This document shows, one piece after another, positions 36,076-47,905 of a stretch of DNA of 64,000 nucleotides. Source of the stretch: Dryomyza anilis (lineage: Eukaryota > Arthropoda > Insecta > Diptera > Dryomyzidae); NCBI GenBank assembly GCA_951804985.1, contig OX638135.1, positions 69,803,303 to 69,867,302 of the forward strand, in the 5' to 3' direction. Within the stretch, counting starts at the first letter, position 1, and every line of letters begins with the position of its first letter. Below the pieces are notes generated by a model. It did no database searches, was not told the DNA's origin, and saw only the letters and a list, made by a program, of their open reading frames with translations. Made by a program: the position numbers and the translations under genes.

Positions 36076-37292
36076 ATATATTATGTGATTTTTTTTAGTT
36101 AATACCCAATTGTAATGCTTTCACATGATTTTTTCTGTTCTCAAAACGTATCCATAGATTTTTTTTATTTTACATCATTTTCTTTAAAAATGTATAGGCT
36201 AATTTTTGCAATATTAGAAACTGTGCATTAACTTGCGTTTTCAATTTTTCGCCATTTTTTAAATGCATTTTTTAATAAAATGTTGGTCGACAAAATTTAC
36301 ATTTTTCGAGTTCTTCTATAGAGTTCTCTTCAACCAGTAAACCAAATCCAAACTATTGTAAGAAATGTTTATTGAATATTTAATTATCTTTCATTCGATA
36401 TAACAATTGAGTTTATGGGTTTTATTAAACGCGAGATATTTACAAATTTATGAGACCACCTTTTTGAAAGCTCAGTACAAAAGTTATTGCCCGAAATCTC
36501 GTAAACCTATCCGTAGAAATTTTTTTAATTCATACATTCAAATTCTGCGAGTCATTTCCAATAATACAAAAATAATGGAATTTACTGCGCAAACTTTTTT
36601 CTCATTTTGTTGTGTAGTGTAATTAGTGGTAACAAGCGCGAAAAAGTTGTTTTTTTTATATAGTCCTTTTATGAGCATTATATCCCTAAGTAGTCCTTAC
36701 ATGGATTAACGTGTATAAAAACATTTACCAAACAAAAAAAAAATAATCAATCAGCTACCATTAATAGTTGAAGAGATATTAAAATTCGAAGTCAAATTAT
36801 CAAGAAAATTTTGTATAAAATATTTAAAATCTTAGTAGACCCAAAATTCACAATTTTTTCTATAATTTTCTAATAGTAAACTTTATTGTCGTGGATATTT
36901 TCAAAGATATTGTAGATATTGTATTGTATTTTGATTTCAACCAATATATATTATTTTTTAGACTAGGAGTGAATAGTTTTACTATTTACTAATAACACGG
37001 TTTCTACAAAGAAAAATGTGACATATTTTTTAAGATAATTGTGGGTGCAATAATACAAAAATGTTATTCTATTACTATGGTAAGAAAAAGTAACATTTTT
37101 TGTGTTTGGTAAGCTGTAACGGAAAAGTAAAAATTAATAATTTTAAACACCATAATTTAATTAAATGATTTAAAGTTAAGTAAAAAAGGAAATCTAATGA
37201 TATATTTGTATGCTTGAAGCAATAATAATTTAATGGAAAATGGTCATTAAAAGATAAAAATGTCCTTTAAGCTCTTTGCGCAACAGCACAGG

Positions 37293-37515
37293 ATATTATT
37301 TTTTTTACTTTTATAAGATTATACTTAGTTTTAGAGGTCCTAGTTTCAGAAAGTCGACGCGGAGCTAAAGAAAAATTATTTCTAACTTTTTCATACAAAT
37401 TTGAATCAGTCTAACCCACACCTTCTGTACCAAATGTAAAGTGCATTTATGTTTTCCGAAAGACAAAAATAGCTTTAAAATATATTACCTGAAATACTGA
37501 TTTATTATATTACTA
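37293..37515. other. Dispersed repeat remnant
   Basis: TTAGAGGTCC..TTTCAGAAAGTCGACG is the complement of sequence at 18755-18790. No gene. Confidence 0.5.
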
Positions 37516-37517
37516 TT

Positions 37518-37690
37518 TTTTTACCCTACACTAAGAGTGAAAGGGTATATTCATATTGGTACGCCGTTTGTAACACTCAGAAGGAAGCATATCCGGTACA
37601 AAGTATATATATTCTTGATCAGCATGACCTCCTGAGTCGATTTAGCGATGTCTGCCTGTCCGTCTGTATATCTGTCCGTCTGTCTGTTGA
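37518..37690 (+). repeat. Mini-me-like core
   Basis: TACCCTACACTAAGAGTGAA, AAAGTATATATATTCTTGAT, GAGTCGATTTAGCGATGTC and mixed GTCTG/GTCCG units. Confidence 0.85.
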
Positions 37691-37748
37691 AATCCCTACT
37701 ACTTAAAAAATTGAAGAGTTAGATCAATGAAACTTCTAATTTGGATTA

Positions 37749-37803
37749 CAATTTTTTTGCACATACAGCGTAGGTATATAACGCTGTATGTGCAAAAAAA
37801 TTG
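37749..37803. repeat. Perfect 23-bp hairpin, 9-nt loop
   Basis: 37749-37771 is exactly complementary to 37781-37803 (arm ends CACATACAGCGT), loop AGGTATATA. Such a perfect stem could be a young fold-back or a small-RNA-type hairpin; nothing else here decides. Confidence 0.95.
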
Positions 37804-37984
37804 GCGTAATTCATCATATAATTTTTCTAAAATAAATTGCCTTACATCGGCAAATTGCCTATGGAAGGTCTTTTCCCTTTTGCACCTGACAGCTAAACAA
37901 AACAAAAAATCGACAAACAAAATTTTGATTTGTTTTTCTCGTACAAAAATTACCCTAAAACCAAAGTTATAATAATAAAAAACT

Positions 37985-38345
37985 ACAACATTTATTTACA
38001 TAACTTTTGAAACCGTGAAATTCCACTCAAATTATTAGAATTATAAATAATGAAATGTCGGTTGATTGGATATGGAATGAATCATATATAGAAACTCTAA
38101 TTTACAAGCCATGTAATATATATCTGGGGTTCCGAAAATCAAAACTTCTTTTTGTACAGAAACATTCACGTCAAGCATCATGTTTGGTTGTTTCTCCTGT
38201 AGGGAAAAACGATTAGGCCAAGGTTGGCCCAGACTTGCGCCAAAAGTACTCAACTCTGGGCCAAATCTTGTCTAACCATAGAATGATAACTAGGGGCCAC
38301 TACTATCGTGGAAAGTTTGGCCAAATGCTAGAAACGGTTTAATTC
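37985..38345 (+). repeat. Dispersed repeat shared with 23280-23480
   Basis: TTTATTTACATAACTT, GTGAAATT.CCACTCAA, GAATGA.TCATATATAGAAA and TACTATCGTGGAAAGTTTGG occur in the same order. This copy has about 170 bp extra at 38115-38285 with TTGGCCCAGACTT minisatellite-like text. Confidence 0.8.
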
Positions 38346-38479
38346 ATATAAGGAAAAAAAACTGTTTGTTTATTTTTATTGGTGCATATGAAAGATCTGG
38401 TTTCCATTTATTGTAGTTAGGCCACTAACATATTCTTGACTACAATACCGTGTAGATAAATTACCAATCAAAGAATAAT

Positions 38480-38940
38480 GAACTTGATTACTCAGGGTTG
38501 GCCGAGTCTTAGGCGAATACTTATGAACCAAGACCGGTCAGATCAGGTTGGCCGAATCTTGGCGAAGAGTAATTCACCAAGACTTGGTAGATCATGGTTG
38601 ACCGAGTTTTGGGCGAAGTCTAGTTCACCAAGACTTGACAGCTCAAGTTTGGCCCAGTTTTGGGCGAAGACAAATGAACCAAATTATGGCAGCTTAAGAT
38701 TGGCCCAGTCTCGTGCAAAGACCAATGAATCAAGACTTGACAGCTCAAGGTTGGATCAGTCTCGGACGAAGATAAATTAACCAAGACTTGACAGCTGGCC
38801 CAGTCTCGTGCCCAGTCTCGGGCGAAGATAAATTAACCACGACTTGACAGCTTAAGGTTGGCCGAGTGTTGGGCGAAGACTAATTCACCAAGACTTGGCC
38901 GCCCAAGCTTGGCTAAGCCATGGCCATTTTGTCAAGTCTA
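38480..38940 (+). repeat. About 50-bp minisatellite, array 2
   Basis: Around nine diverged units of CAAGACTTGACAGCTCAAGG, TTGGCCCAGTCTCGGGCGAA. The open frame 38478-38780 merely reads the units and is not a gene. Confidence 0.88.
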
Positions 38941-39879
38941 CAGTTCCTACATGGGTACAACTACAGAAACACAGAACTAAACAAAGCTGTTTTGTTTCTG
39001 ATTAGTTAATATAGCTAATCACCAATCCGAAAGAATATTATCGAGTTATATTGTTATATCATTTTTGGACTATTTTTTAACAATTATAAAAGAAATGTTT
39101 ACAGCTGATCGATATCTATTCTCAGGATTTTTGTACTTAATTCCATCATCAATTGAGAAATTACACAATTGGACCGACAATATCAAATAGACAGAGAGCA
39201 TTCTACAAGAAACATAACCACTCGAGCAGAGTTCCAATTTTTTATAAGAATATTTGTCCTCTCCCGAATAGTGCCATAGAAGGTTAAGTTATATGTGATG
39301 AATCTTTATTCCGAATGTTTTCCGATTACTGCATTTACTGGCTACAATTGGTAAATAAATATTTTTTTTATATACGCCTTCATGGACTTGCCGTCTTAAG
39401 TGTTCATCGACAACATGTAATCGATGTTCAAAACTTTTCGATATTTTCATAAAACAAATGAAACAGCACATGGAAATATTATTGTAAATATTTACATAAA
39501 AACCTCAGAATAATGCAATAAATATACTCTGAAAAATATGAAAATATTTATTTATATAATTACACTACCCAACACGATTTTTGCCAAAATTACTTACTTT
39601 TTTTAATTGATCTCCCAGACAAAATTTTAAGCAGGAAAATGGTTCAAAACACGCAGGCAAACAAGCTACCTATACGCATTGAAATCACATTTTACATGAA
39701 GCTTTGAGGTAGGCAAAGGTGGGAATGTGGAATAAAGCTTTAAGTTCGCTACTATAGCATGAAAATGAAATTGGTAGGGTATTGGCAGCCATAGGTAGGG
39801 TATGGTAGCCAAACAGGTGTAAGTAAAATGGTAGGCTCAGGCAGGGTAAGGTGGGCAAAATGGTAGGGATCATAAACAT
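38941..39879. other. No gene; GGTAGG-rich end
   Basis: 38941-39680 shows nothing recognisable. 39690-39870 has repeated GGTAGGG/GCAGG motifs resembling the CAGGCAGG-type repeats at 40760-40950 and 42060-42400, so it likely belongs to the following element. Confidence 0.5.
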
Positions 39880-40109
39880 ATGATCTAGATCATGGGTAAC
39901 CATCCATCCCGCCCTCAACCAAAACTTCTTGTTGTGCAACAACTCCGACAAATTTTGTTTGTATTTTTGCAAAAATCAATCGCTTCGATGATGTGTTGTT
40001 GGTTACGCATATTTCTGCTGCTTCACATTTTTATGTCGTGTGAGAAAGATTTTTGTATGCTGTATAGCACATCGTCTCACAATGTGACGACACAACGTAA
40101 GAAATCAAA

Positions 40110-40523
40110 TTGTGTGTATGCTGTATGTCGCCAATGAACGATTTCGACGTCAAAATCGACGATAGCTTCCTAGCTATCGTCGATCTATGTGTGATCGAAA
40201 AAATTGACCGAAAGGTCTCATGGTTTCCTCAAAAAAAAAAAAGAAAAACTGTTTCGGTCGATATTCAGTTCTCTATTTTTAACACGAAACCCCTCTTCAA
40301 AAAATATTCTTCATTTGGTCATGTGCCTTCCATTTTAAGTACCCTGGCAATTATTATTTTTTTAATTACAGCCGCGGTAATGATAAATAAAAATAGAAAT
40401 TTTCAAGGAATCTTACAAACATTTTTTTTTTTAAATTGTTTTATTTTTATTTTGATTGTCAAAGATATGTTTTTTGAGTTACCAAATACACAAATTATCA
40501 AAAAACGTAAACAATTGTATTGA
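40110..40523 (+). CDS. Unrecognised 137-codon ORF
   Basis: It begins MCVCCMSPMNDFDVKIDDSF, has a basic run KKKRK near residue 45 and two hydrophobic stretches (around residues 78-95 and 103-118) that could span a membrane. It resembles no transposase I know. It may be chance in A/T-rich sequence. A 34-codon open stretch just downstream (about 40518-40637, IDWKREIVNIERLRNSG) ends at a possible donor GTAATA. Both lie inside the TIR element. Confidence 0.25.
   Translation: MCVCCMSPMNDFDVKIDDSFLAIVDLCVIEKIDRKVSWFPQKKKRKTVSVDIQFSIFNTKPLFKKYSSFGHVPSILSTLAIIIFLITAAVMINKNRNFQGILQTFFFLNCFIFILIVKDMFFELPNTQIIKKRKQLY
40155..40184. repeat. 13-bp hairpin
   Basis: ATCGACGATAGCT, loop TCCT, then the exact complement. 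Confidence 0.9.
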
Positions 40524-41040
40524 AAATTGTCTTTGCTAAATACAAATACATTGATTGGAAACGCGAAATTGTGAACATTGAGAGACTACGCAACAGCGGA
40601 CAAATGTGGCGTAAAGCTCGACGAACCAATAGGTAATATATACAGCACACAATTTTATTATTTATGTGAGTGAAAACCTGACTAAATGTGTCACTCACGA
40701 AATTATACAGCATAAGGCTGTTACAATTTCAAATCAAAATTCTTATACATTGTGTTTGCCTGCTACAGGTAGGCTACCTTTCCCTTCCATATTCTAGCTA
40801 TAAATATACTTTTCAAAACTTTAAAACCAAAACATACACAAAAATGCTTTTGCCTGCTAGGGGCTCGCTTGAACATATCAGTTTCCTGCGTAAAAGCTGA
40901 TATAGAAAGCCTGCCTGATTTCATGAATTTAAAATGCCTGCTATTTCCTACCATATTCCTGTTTCCTCTAAACTACTACTACAATACCAGTTTCCTTGCA
41001 TATTTTTTGTCTGGGGCTACTTTTCATGTCATGTGAACAT

Positions 41041-41080
41041 AATGTTAGTATTCTTTCATATATGAAAGAATACTAACATT
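41041..41080. repeat. Perfect 40-bp palindrome
   Basis: A loopless palindrome with half-site AATGTTAGTATTCTTTCATA; both strands read identically. Confidence 0.97.
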
Positions 41081-41424
41081 GATATATCATCATTTTTCAA
41101 CAAAAAATTCATATGCATGTAATCTGAAAATATCACTACATCATATTTAAAGTATGCATATTCTTATTGCATACTCAGTTTTTCCTAGTACGTATCTTTT
41201 TGAGATATATTTGGATAAAACATCTATTTTTCAGTAATTTATGTATATGTAAATTATGCATGTATATTATTTCAATACAATTGTTTACGTTTTTTGATAA
41301 AAGCTTTGTTTATTTTGAGGGAAACTGTGTATTTTAAAAATTGAAACTGATCAACAAATTTAATTAATAAAATTTTTCGGTAATTAGTATTAGTATTTCG
41401 GAATATTGTAAAATATACATATGT

Positions 41425-41656
41425 AGCGTCGGTAGATCAAGGTTAGTGCGTTGGACCGCGATCCGAAAGGTCCCCGGTTCAAGCCTGGACTGGGGCTAAC
41501 AACATCTTTTCATAGAAACATTTTTTTTTACCACGCTACCCCTCGGAAGTAAATGGCAAACTTACGAGAGTAAAACATTGCCTATGAAAAGCTCTCACCC
41601 GCCGTTCGGATTGGACAATTAACTGTAGATCTCCCCACTTTGAGTACAAATATAAC
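41425..41656 (+). mobile_element. tRNA-derived SINE, copy 3 (3' truncated)
   Basis: The head GGTTAGTGCGTTGGACCGCG and B box GGTTCAAGCC are present, followed by the body to TTTGAGTACAAATATAA. The last about 80 bp and the tail are missing. Confidence 0.9.
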
Positions 41657-42059
41657 TTAAAGTCTTAATGAATTGAAATCCAAAGTAGAAATATTTCTTA
41701 TAAACGAAATCAATGATGAACTTTACCGGTTTTTTTCTGATCATGAATAGTTATTTTTAGCCTATCCTTATGATTATTTGAGGCATTGAATAACTTTAAT
41801 TTAAAAGTACGAAGAAAAAAAACCAATATCATAAATTCTGTAATGCCATCCAGAAGAAAATTATTCAACACTGAAGAATTCATGGTTGAAATCAATCCTG
41901 AATATTCAGGACAGAACACTTCAGACCAGAATGCATGTCTGAATAGTAGTCCAAGACTGTCCCTAGCAGGAATATGCATTTTTGTGTAATTTTGGGTTAG
42001 AAGTTTTGAAAAGCTATTTATAGCTTTAATATGGATTATATAGAAATTTTAGAAATTGG

Positions 42060-42400
42060 AAATTTTAAAAAGCATTTTAATAGCAGGAAAATGAAAGGGA
42101 AAGATAGCCTGCCTAGAGCAGGCACTCACATTATATAGGAATTTCTGTTTTGATATTTTAAAAATCCTGTAGCAGGCAAACATACATATTATACAGGAAT
42201 TTAAGTATTGAAATGATTTTTAAAGCATTTTAATAGCAGGAAAATGAGAGGAAAAGGTAGCCTGCCTGTAGCATGTAAACACATTATATAGAAATTTATG
42301 TTTTGATATATTAAAAATCATTTTAATAGCAGGAAACTTGAAGGAAAGCAGAGGGCAGGCAAACACGTTGTATAGGAATTTCTGCTTTGAAATTTTAAAA
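42060..42400 (+). repeat. TAATAGCAGGAAA minisatellite
   Basis: Three diverged units (TTTTAATAGCAGGAAAATGA at about 42075, 42225 and 42320), each followed by GCCTGCC and TATATAGGAATTTCTGTTTT. Confidence 0.8.
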
Positions 42401-42510
42401 GCTGTATCCACAAGTTGTCGACATAAATTTTGTGAACGTCGTTGGTAAGTGGTTAAAACCATCATGTTCGCCCGAAACAAAAACTTCTTGTTGAACAAAA
42501 ATAAACACAT

Positions 42511-43074
42511 GTTGTTTTTAATTCACGCGTATTTTGTTATTGCTTTCACTTATGCACATTGGGAAAAAATTCCCAATTTATGGAAAAAAACCAACTATAT
42601 GATATCGACATAAAATTACCGTTAATGATAGGTAATGAATCATAGCAGATATACTTATTATTTTTTTTTGTATTGGGTTTCTACTTTTCTTATAATTACT
42701 ATTTAACCAAAGAAACATAAAAATTTAAATTTTGTGCCCCACCCCAAATACATCAAATATTTCACGTATATTTATATTGACAAAATTGTAAATTATTCGT
42801 TATCATTGATATTGAAGATAAGAACTAATTAATAATTCTTATTAAATTTGAATCTGATGGATGCGGCTATGTTGAAGTTATGTATTTCGATTTAGATACA
42901 TTATTTTTCACTTTAGAATACGATTAACACGGATTAACACGCGATATTTTATTTTCAAATATTGGGGAACAATGATATATTAATTGTGAATAAACGTGAT
43001 TTGCTCCATTTTGCACCTTTTTAGCGTAGCTCTTGTAAAATTGGAGTTTTTGAAAAAGTTTTTCGAGAAAATAT
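42511..43074. other. No gene seen
   Basis: A/T-rich interior of the TIR element; no motif recognised. Confidence 0.5.
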
Positions 43075-43131
43075 AACAAACAAAATTCGTCGGTGTTGTA
43101 CAACAAGAAGTTTTTGTTACGGTGGGATGGA

Positions 43132-44720
43132 CAAACATTGGCAACCTTCGAGCAAGATGGAAAAACTCCTGTCGCGTAGGAGATGTTGAAAAGATTGCGC
43201 AACGAACAAGCCAGCGCTGACGCACATTTTTTCAACACATGGGCAGATATGACATTTGGTTTTGGTAATATTAAGGTTTGCTAGAACCTTTTTAACTGCC
43301 GGGTTCGAAAATGTATCTCCGTCATTGCTGAAGAAACAAATTCGACGACGGGCAGTGGTTGATTACTATCTGGGAGCGTTGAATTATTTTCAAATAATTC
43401 TGCCAAGAGATTAGAGATTAGTCAGTGAAGGTCTGGTCATTCATAACAAGAGTTGGAGTAGATACCGTCGTCTGATTCTTCACCCTTTTTACAAATGACG
43501 AGAAATTTTTACTACCTCTATGGTAGAGTAGCACCTTTTTCCGTGCGTTTTGTTCCTGAAGAAACTTTTCGCGCGATATGATGGCATTACAGCGATTCCT
43601 AGCCTGTATGCGAAGAATTTCAGTATCAGCATTCTTGTTAGAACACCAATTATAAAAGGCCTCCTTTTTCGACATGACTGCAAGTCTCATTAAACCAAGA
43701 GTGGTCCTTGGGTTTAATGCTAATTTTTTTAGAAGGTATGAAGGACCGCATACCTAATAAAATAATATTTTGTACCATTAAAGCCGCGGCAATAATATCT
43801 CTATCTGCGAAACACAATTTCCAATTAATGTTGCGAAAAAAACATTTAACGCAACCCAATTTGCTTTTTTTGTAAACAATCATCTTCTTCTTTAATCGAA
43901 GAAGCGCGTAAACTAGAATACGAAAACTCAGCGAAAACAGTACAGTGGTCCGAGTTACCAAGAGGTGCAAGGTTCCTTCACCAATTGAGTGAGTTGATTG
44001 CACTCTGCGAACAGCTCAACATAATAACTCTCCTGTGTTGGAAGACGCAGGAAACAACAATTTCACTGTCTGGAAACTGCTCCAATATATTTGATAACGA
44101 ATCGAACAGGGAGTCTAGGTAGAAACCCTGTCTATATTCGGACCCAAATTGTATTAAGTTCGCTATCCGACACACTATGTTGTTGCTGAGGTTGATACAC
44201 AACGTCACTCCAAATAAATAGAGCGTGACCCCTATGGGCAGAAAATAATGGCACTAAGTGATACCGAGGTATTTGAAAGTCCAGTGGATCTGCCTGGGTC
44301 TCACCCAGTGCCATTATTTGTGGCCTGTTAACGGACACATATGCATATGTAGAAAAGAAATTCGTTCTCAGCCCACGAATGTTGCAAAAATCTATGCGAC
44401 ATTTTTTCTACTGGCCAACTTCAAAAGAGACATGTATACTACCAAGGCGAGAGCGCAAGACAATCCGGGCTGAGTGTTAGGCCTTCACTACAGCATAGAT
44501 TACGCACTCAGTGCAGCCTCAACCATGCGCACTAGTAGTGTGGAGTAGAATGGCGAGAGAAAGAATACGACAACAAACCTGTGCAATTGCAGCAAAGAGC
44601 ATAGAAAAGCCCTTTGCGTTGGCAATTACAAAAACAGCGAGTGCGGCAACTCATCAGGCAGCGCGAAAGCGGTTCTATTATATTGTTTTTGTTGCAGAAT
44701 TGGCGAGTTATTTGTATTGT
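43132..44720 (-). pseudogene. LINE (Jockey/CR1-type) remnant, 5' half
   Basis: From high to low coordinates: 5' UTR (44500-44720), APE-type endonuclease pieces (YHLVPLFSAHRGHA, SVSDSELNTIWV; HSWFNETC), endonuclease-RT linker (ISREKFLQEQNARKKVLLYH) and the RT start near 43210. At least four frame breaks. Same family as 14425-18260 and, by the overlap at 43135-43250, as the RT at 46285-47905. Confidence 0.8.
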
Positions 44721-44867
44721 TTGTTTTATTTATTTTGTGCTTATTTATCTTTTTAGTTTTTTATGTAAATTATTAGTTTGTGTTTTAAATAAATTTTGTT
44801 TTATTTCGTTGTTATTTTATGTTGGGCGGGCACATTAAACACAATTTTGAAACACATTTAGACGGAC

Positions 44868-46284
44868 AACAGCCATTCTGCGCTGCAGTCAAGGTTATTT
44901 TTGTATTATGTAAAATGACGCCCTTATTCCGAAAATATGATTTAATAATGTTTCTTTGGATAGGTTTACAAAATATGAGCCAATAACTTTTGGACCGAGG
45001 TTTCATAAAGGTGGTCACATATATTTGCAAATATCTTGCGTTTTAAATAACACATATGATCAAGTGTTATATCGAATGAAAGTTAATTGAATGTCGAATA
45101 AACATTTTTTAGAACATTTTTAAATTCGTTCATTTATTAGAGAACTCGAAAGGAGAACTTGAAAAAACATTTTTTTTTTCAACAAAAATTTAAGAAAAAT
45201 TTATTTAACAAAAAATGGAAAAAATCGAGAAAGTAAGATGATACACAAATTTTAATTTTTCAAAATTAGTTCACACTCTTTCGAAGAAATTGAGCTATAA
45301 ATGACAAAAATATATGGGTAACATTTGAGGATAAAACCAGTTGGGAAGGTTAGATCACATGGGAAATTTTAAAGTAGGTTTTAGTATGATAGTTAGGATT
45401 ATCAAAATTATAGTCGGTCTAAGCCAGGGTATACGTATCCTGAAAATAACTACAAACTTTCAATCGCTGAAGAATTTCCATTTATTTGATACCCATATTT
45501 ACAAATGAGAAGGTGTACCGAATTTCACTTTGTTTTTTGGAACCACAAGTCGTTTCGCCGAAAACTATTATTTTCATGTATTTAAGCATGAGTCAATATA
45601 TATTTGACCAAAAAAAGTTTTCCTAAGCACGTATACAGTAAAATTGATCTGTAGATATAAATTTTATACCAGGTATTTGAACATAAGTGGTCGGTTCTCA
45701 GGTCACAATAGACTGATCATACCAATTTTCTTGTTCAGACAGCTTAGATATATAAGTAATCTAAATCTAAAGTTTCATTGCTCTAGCTCTTCTATTTTTT
45801 CTGTAATCGTGATTTCAACTGACAGACGGACAGGCAGACAGAAAGACGGACAGACGGACATCGCTAAATCGACTCATGCTGAAGAATATATATACTTTTC
45901 CATACCGGAGATGTTTCCTTATGGGTGTTACAAACGGCGTACCAAACTGAATATACCCTTTCACTTTTAGTGTAGGGTATAAAAAGTTATGTGAAAGCAA
46001 TATAATTGAGTGCTATACAAATAGGCATAAAAATAAAAAATGAAAAAAGTGAGCGAATCACGATTATTTTTTGAGCAATTATTGATAGATGATTGCTTGT
46101 AATTAATTTAAAATTTTATAACTTTATCTTTAATACTTAACGATATATGTGATCCTAAAAAGTAAACCCATATTTCGTAGTGGATGTAGTAGATTACGTT
46201 GACTAAATCGACTCATTTTCGAACTTGAATTACTATTCTACTAAAAAATATTGAAAATAAATTTTACATCATTCGGAATAGCAG
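44868..46284 (+). mobile_element. Family X copy, interrupted by LINE
   Basis: CAGCCATTCTGCGC, TTTGTATTATGTAAAATGAC through to the block before 46284 match 34635-35905 in order. It contains an inverted mini-me-like core at 45825-45985. The element breaks at ATTCGGAATAGCAG where a LINE poly(A) begins. Confidence 0.8.
45825..45985 (-). repeat. Mini-me-like core
   Basis: (GACAGACG/GACGGACA) run, CATCGCTAAATCGACTCATG, AATATATATACTTTTCCATA, ending CTTTTAGTGTAGGGTATAAA. Confidence 0.85.

Positions 46285-46312
<28 letters not shown>
46285..46312 (-). other. LINE poly(A) tail
   Basis: 28 uninterrupted T on the plus strand mark the 3' end of the minus-strand LINE. Confidence 0.95.
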
Positions 46313-46318
<6 letters not shown>

Positions 46319-47905
46319 TAACCAACGCTCAGGGGATGCCCCCTATTCATGCAATGCACAGTGTTGATCGTAAAATGGGATGATAGGTTAAATGGAGGGT
46401 GGAAAGATGGAGTAGTGTCGGTGAATGTTTGTTTTGAACTTGTCAATATCAAAAATGTCGGGAAAAACAGACGCAGGGAGATTGTTCCACAAACGTATCG
46501 TGCGACTGAAGAACGAATTCTCTCGGTAATGCGTGGTTCTATTGAGAGCCGAGTGAACTACGAAGGGGTGGGCTTGGTTCGATGCCCGAGTAGAACGAGA
46601 GGACACACGACCTGGTGGAATCAGGCCATGTATTTCCCTCGAACACTTACCATTGTAATACCTATAGAACAGGCTTACACACCCTACGGTCCTTCGGTGC
46701 TCAAGAGAACCAATAGAGGATGAAATATTTTCATCCCCTATTAAATATATTGCACGCTGTTGGATTCGATCCAGGAACTCCAAAGAAGATTTTGAAGCCC
46801 CTGCCCATATGTGCGAATTGTATTCCATCTTAGGCCGAATATAGGTGGTGTAGACAGTGCGCAAGTCAGCAGGAGTGAAGTATGTCTTACACCGTTTTAA
46901 AAAACCGAGGCACTTGGCCGCCTCTTTCGACACGTCAAATATGTGATCATTCCAACGGAGATCACATTAAATTGATATGCCCAGAACGTCAAGAGCAGCT
47001 GACTCTGCAATATCCACCGCACCCATGTTAAGGGGAGGTAGGGTTGAATCCATTCTTTTGTGAGATAACAGACAACATTGGGTCTTGCGTGCATTAAAAT
47101 CAACTCTATTTGCAAGACCCCACTCGGAGATTGTTTTAAGGTCATTATTGAGTGTGTCATTCATAGTGCGTCTTTTACTCTCAATCTCCAAAGAGGTTGG
47201 GCGCTTTTTGAACGAGTATGAATGACAAATGTTGCTATCATCTGCAAAGGAATGGATTGGGTTCTGGGTCAATGACAGAAGGTCATTGATAAATACCAGA
47301 AATAGGGACGGGGATAGGACGGAACCCTGCGGAACTCCAGAATTGATGAAATGTTGTTCCGAAAGAACACCATCCATCGCAACTCGTATTGAACGACCCT
47401 GGAGAAAACTCGATATCCATCGAGTAAAAAATTCACCAACACCATATGCAATTAGTTTTGAAACGAGGGCTTTATGCCACACTCGATCAAAAGCCTTGGA
47501 GATATCAAGAGCAACAGCCTTGCTCTCCCCGAAAATGTGAACACAATTATTCCACTTTTCGGAGAGGACCGCCATCAAGTCACCTGTGGATCTGGTCCTA
47601 CGGAAACCGTATTGTCGGTCACTGAGCAATTCGTTGTGCTCAAGATAGTTCACAAAGTGGAAGTTAATTACGCTCTCCATTACCTTGGAGAGTGCAGAGC
47701 ATATTGCAATGGGTCGGTAATTGGCAGGGTTCGTGGCCTCGCCCTTTTTCGGAACTGGCTGGACATTGGCAACCTTCCAACAAGATGGAAAAACTCCTGT
47801 CGTGTTGGAGATGTTGAAAAGGTTACGCAACGGACAAGCCAGCGTTGACGCGCACTTCTTCAACACATGGGCAGATATGCCATCTGGCCCAGAGGCTTTG
47901 TTAAC
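46285..47905 (-). pseudogene. 5'-truncated LINE with RT, single in-frame stop
   Basis: On the minus strand one frame of about 510 codons runs to a TGA at 46388, broken only by a TAA at 46967-46969. RT blocks in order: GPDGISAHVL, KKGEATNPANYRPI, QYGFRRTRSTGDL, VALDISKAFDRVWH, GVPQGSVLSPSLF and the catalytic box HSFADDSN. The C-terminal end is typical of Jockey/CR1-type ORF2 (SRTIRLWNNLPASVFPDIFD). A 75-bp 3' UTR leads to a 28-nt poly(A), seen as poly(T) 46285-46312. The endonuclease half is missing. This is the youngest-looking coding relic in the window. Confidence 0.92.

Larger units (their letters stand above)
34062..37292. mobile_element. 3.2-kb element with about 400-bp inverted ends (family X)
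   Basis: The left end TCCTGTGATGTTGCGCAAAG and the right end CTTTGCGCAACAGCACAGGA are complementary. Similarity continues inward for about 400 bp with indels. The interior carries two inverted mini-me-like cores (35520-35665 and 35925-36075) and blocks shared with 13425-14420, 44868-46284 and 48850-49900. ORFs inside (for example 35225-35644) do not resemble proteins I know and cross the core repeats. Confidence 0.7.
39880..43131. mobile_element. 3.2-kb TIR element (CCATCCCRCC...CTTCTTGTTGT)
   Basis: The left end (39895-39965) and right end (43075-43130) are about 60-bp inverted repeats: CATCCCGCC, AAAACTTCTTGTTGTGCAAC, CCGACAAATTTTGTTTGT against the complement of the right end. A third, partial copy of the end lies at 42450-42510. 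The interior holds an unrecognised 137-codon ORF, a SINE, a 40-bp palindrome and CAGGCAGG minisatellite. The right end lies in the LINE remnant at 43132. Superfamily unknown. Confidence 0.6.

Noticed and set aside
38478..38780. 100-codon ORF with repeated peptide
   Set aside because: The repetition is that of the 50-bp minisatellite; the unit length changes frame elsewhere in the array.
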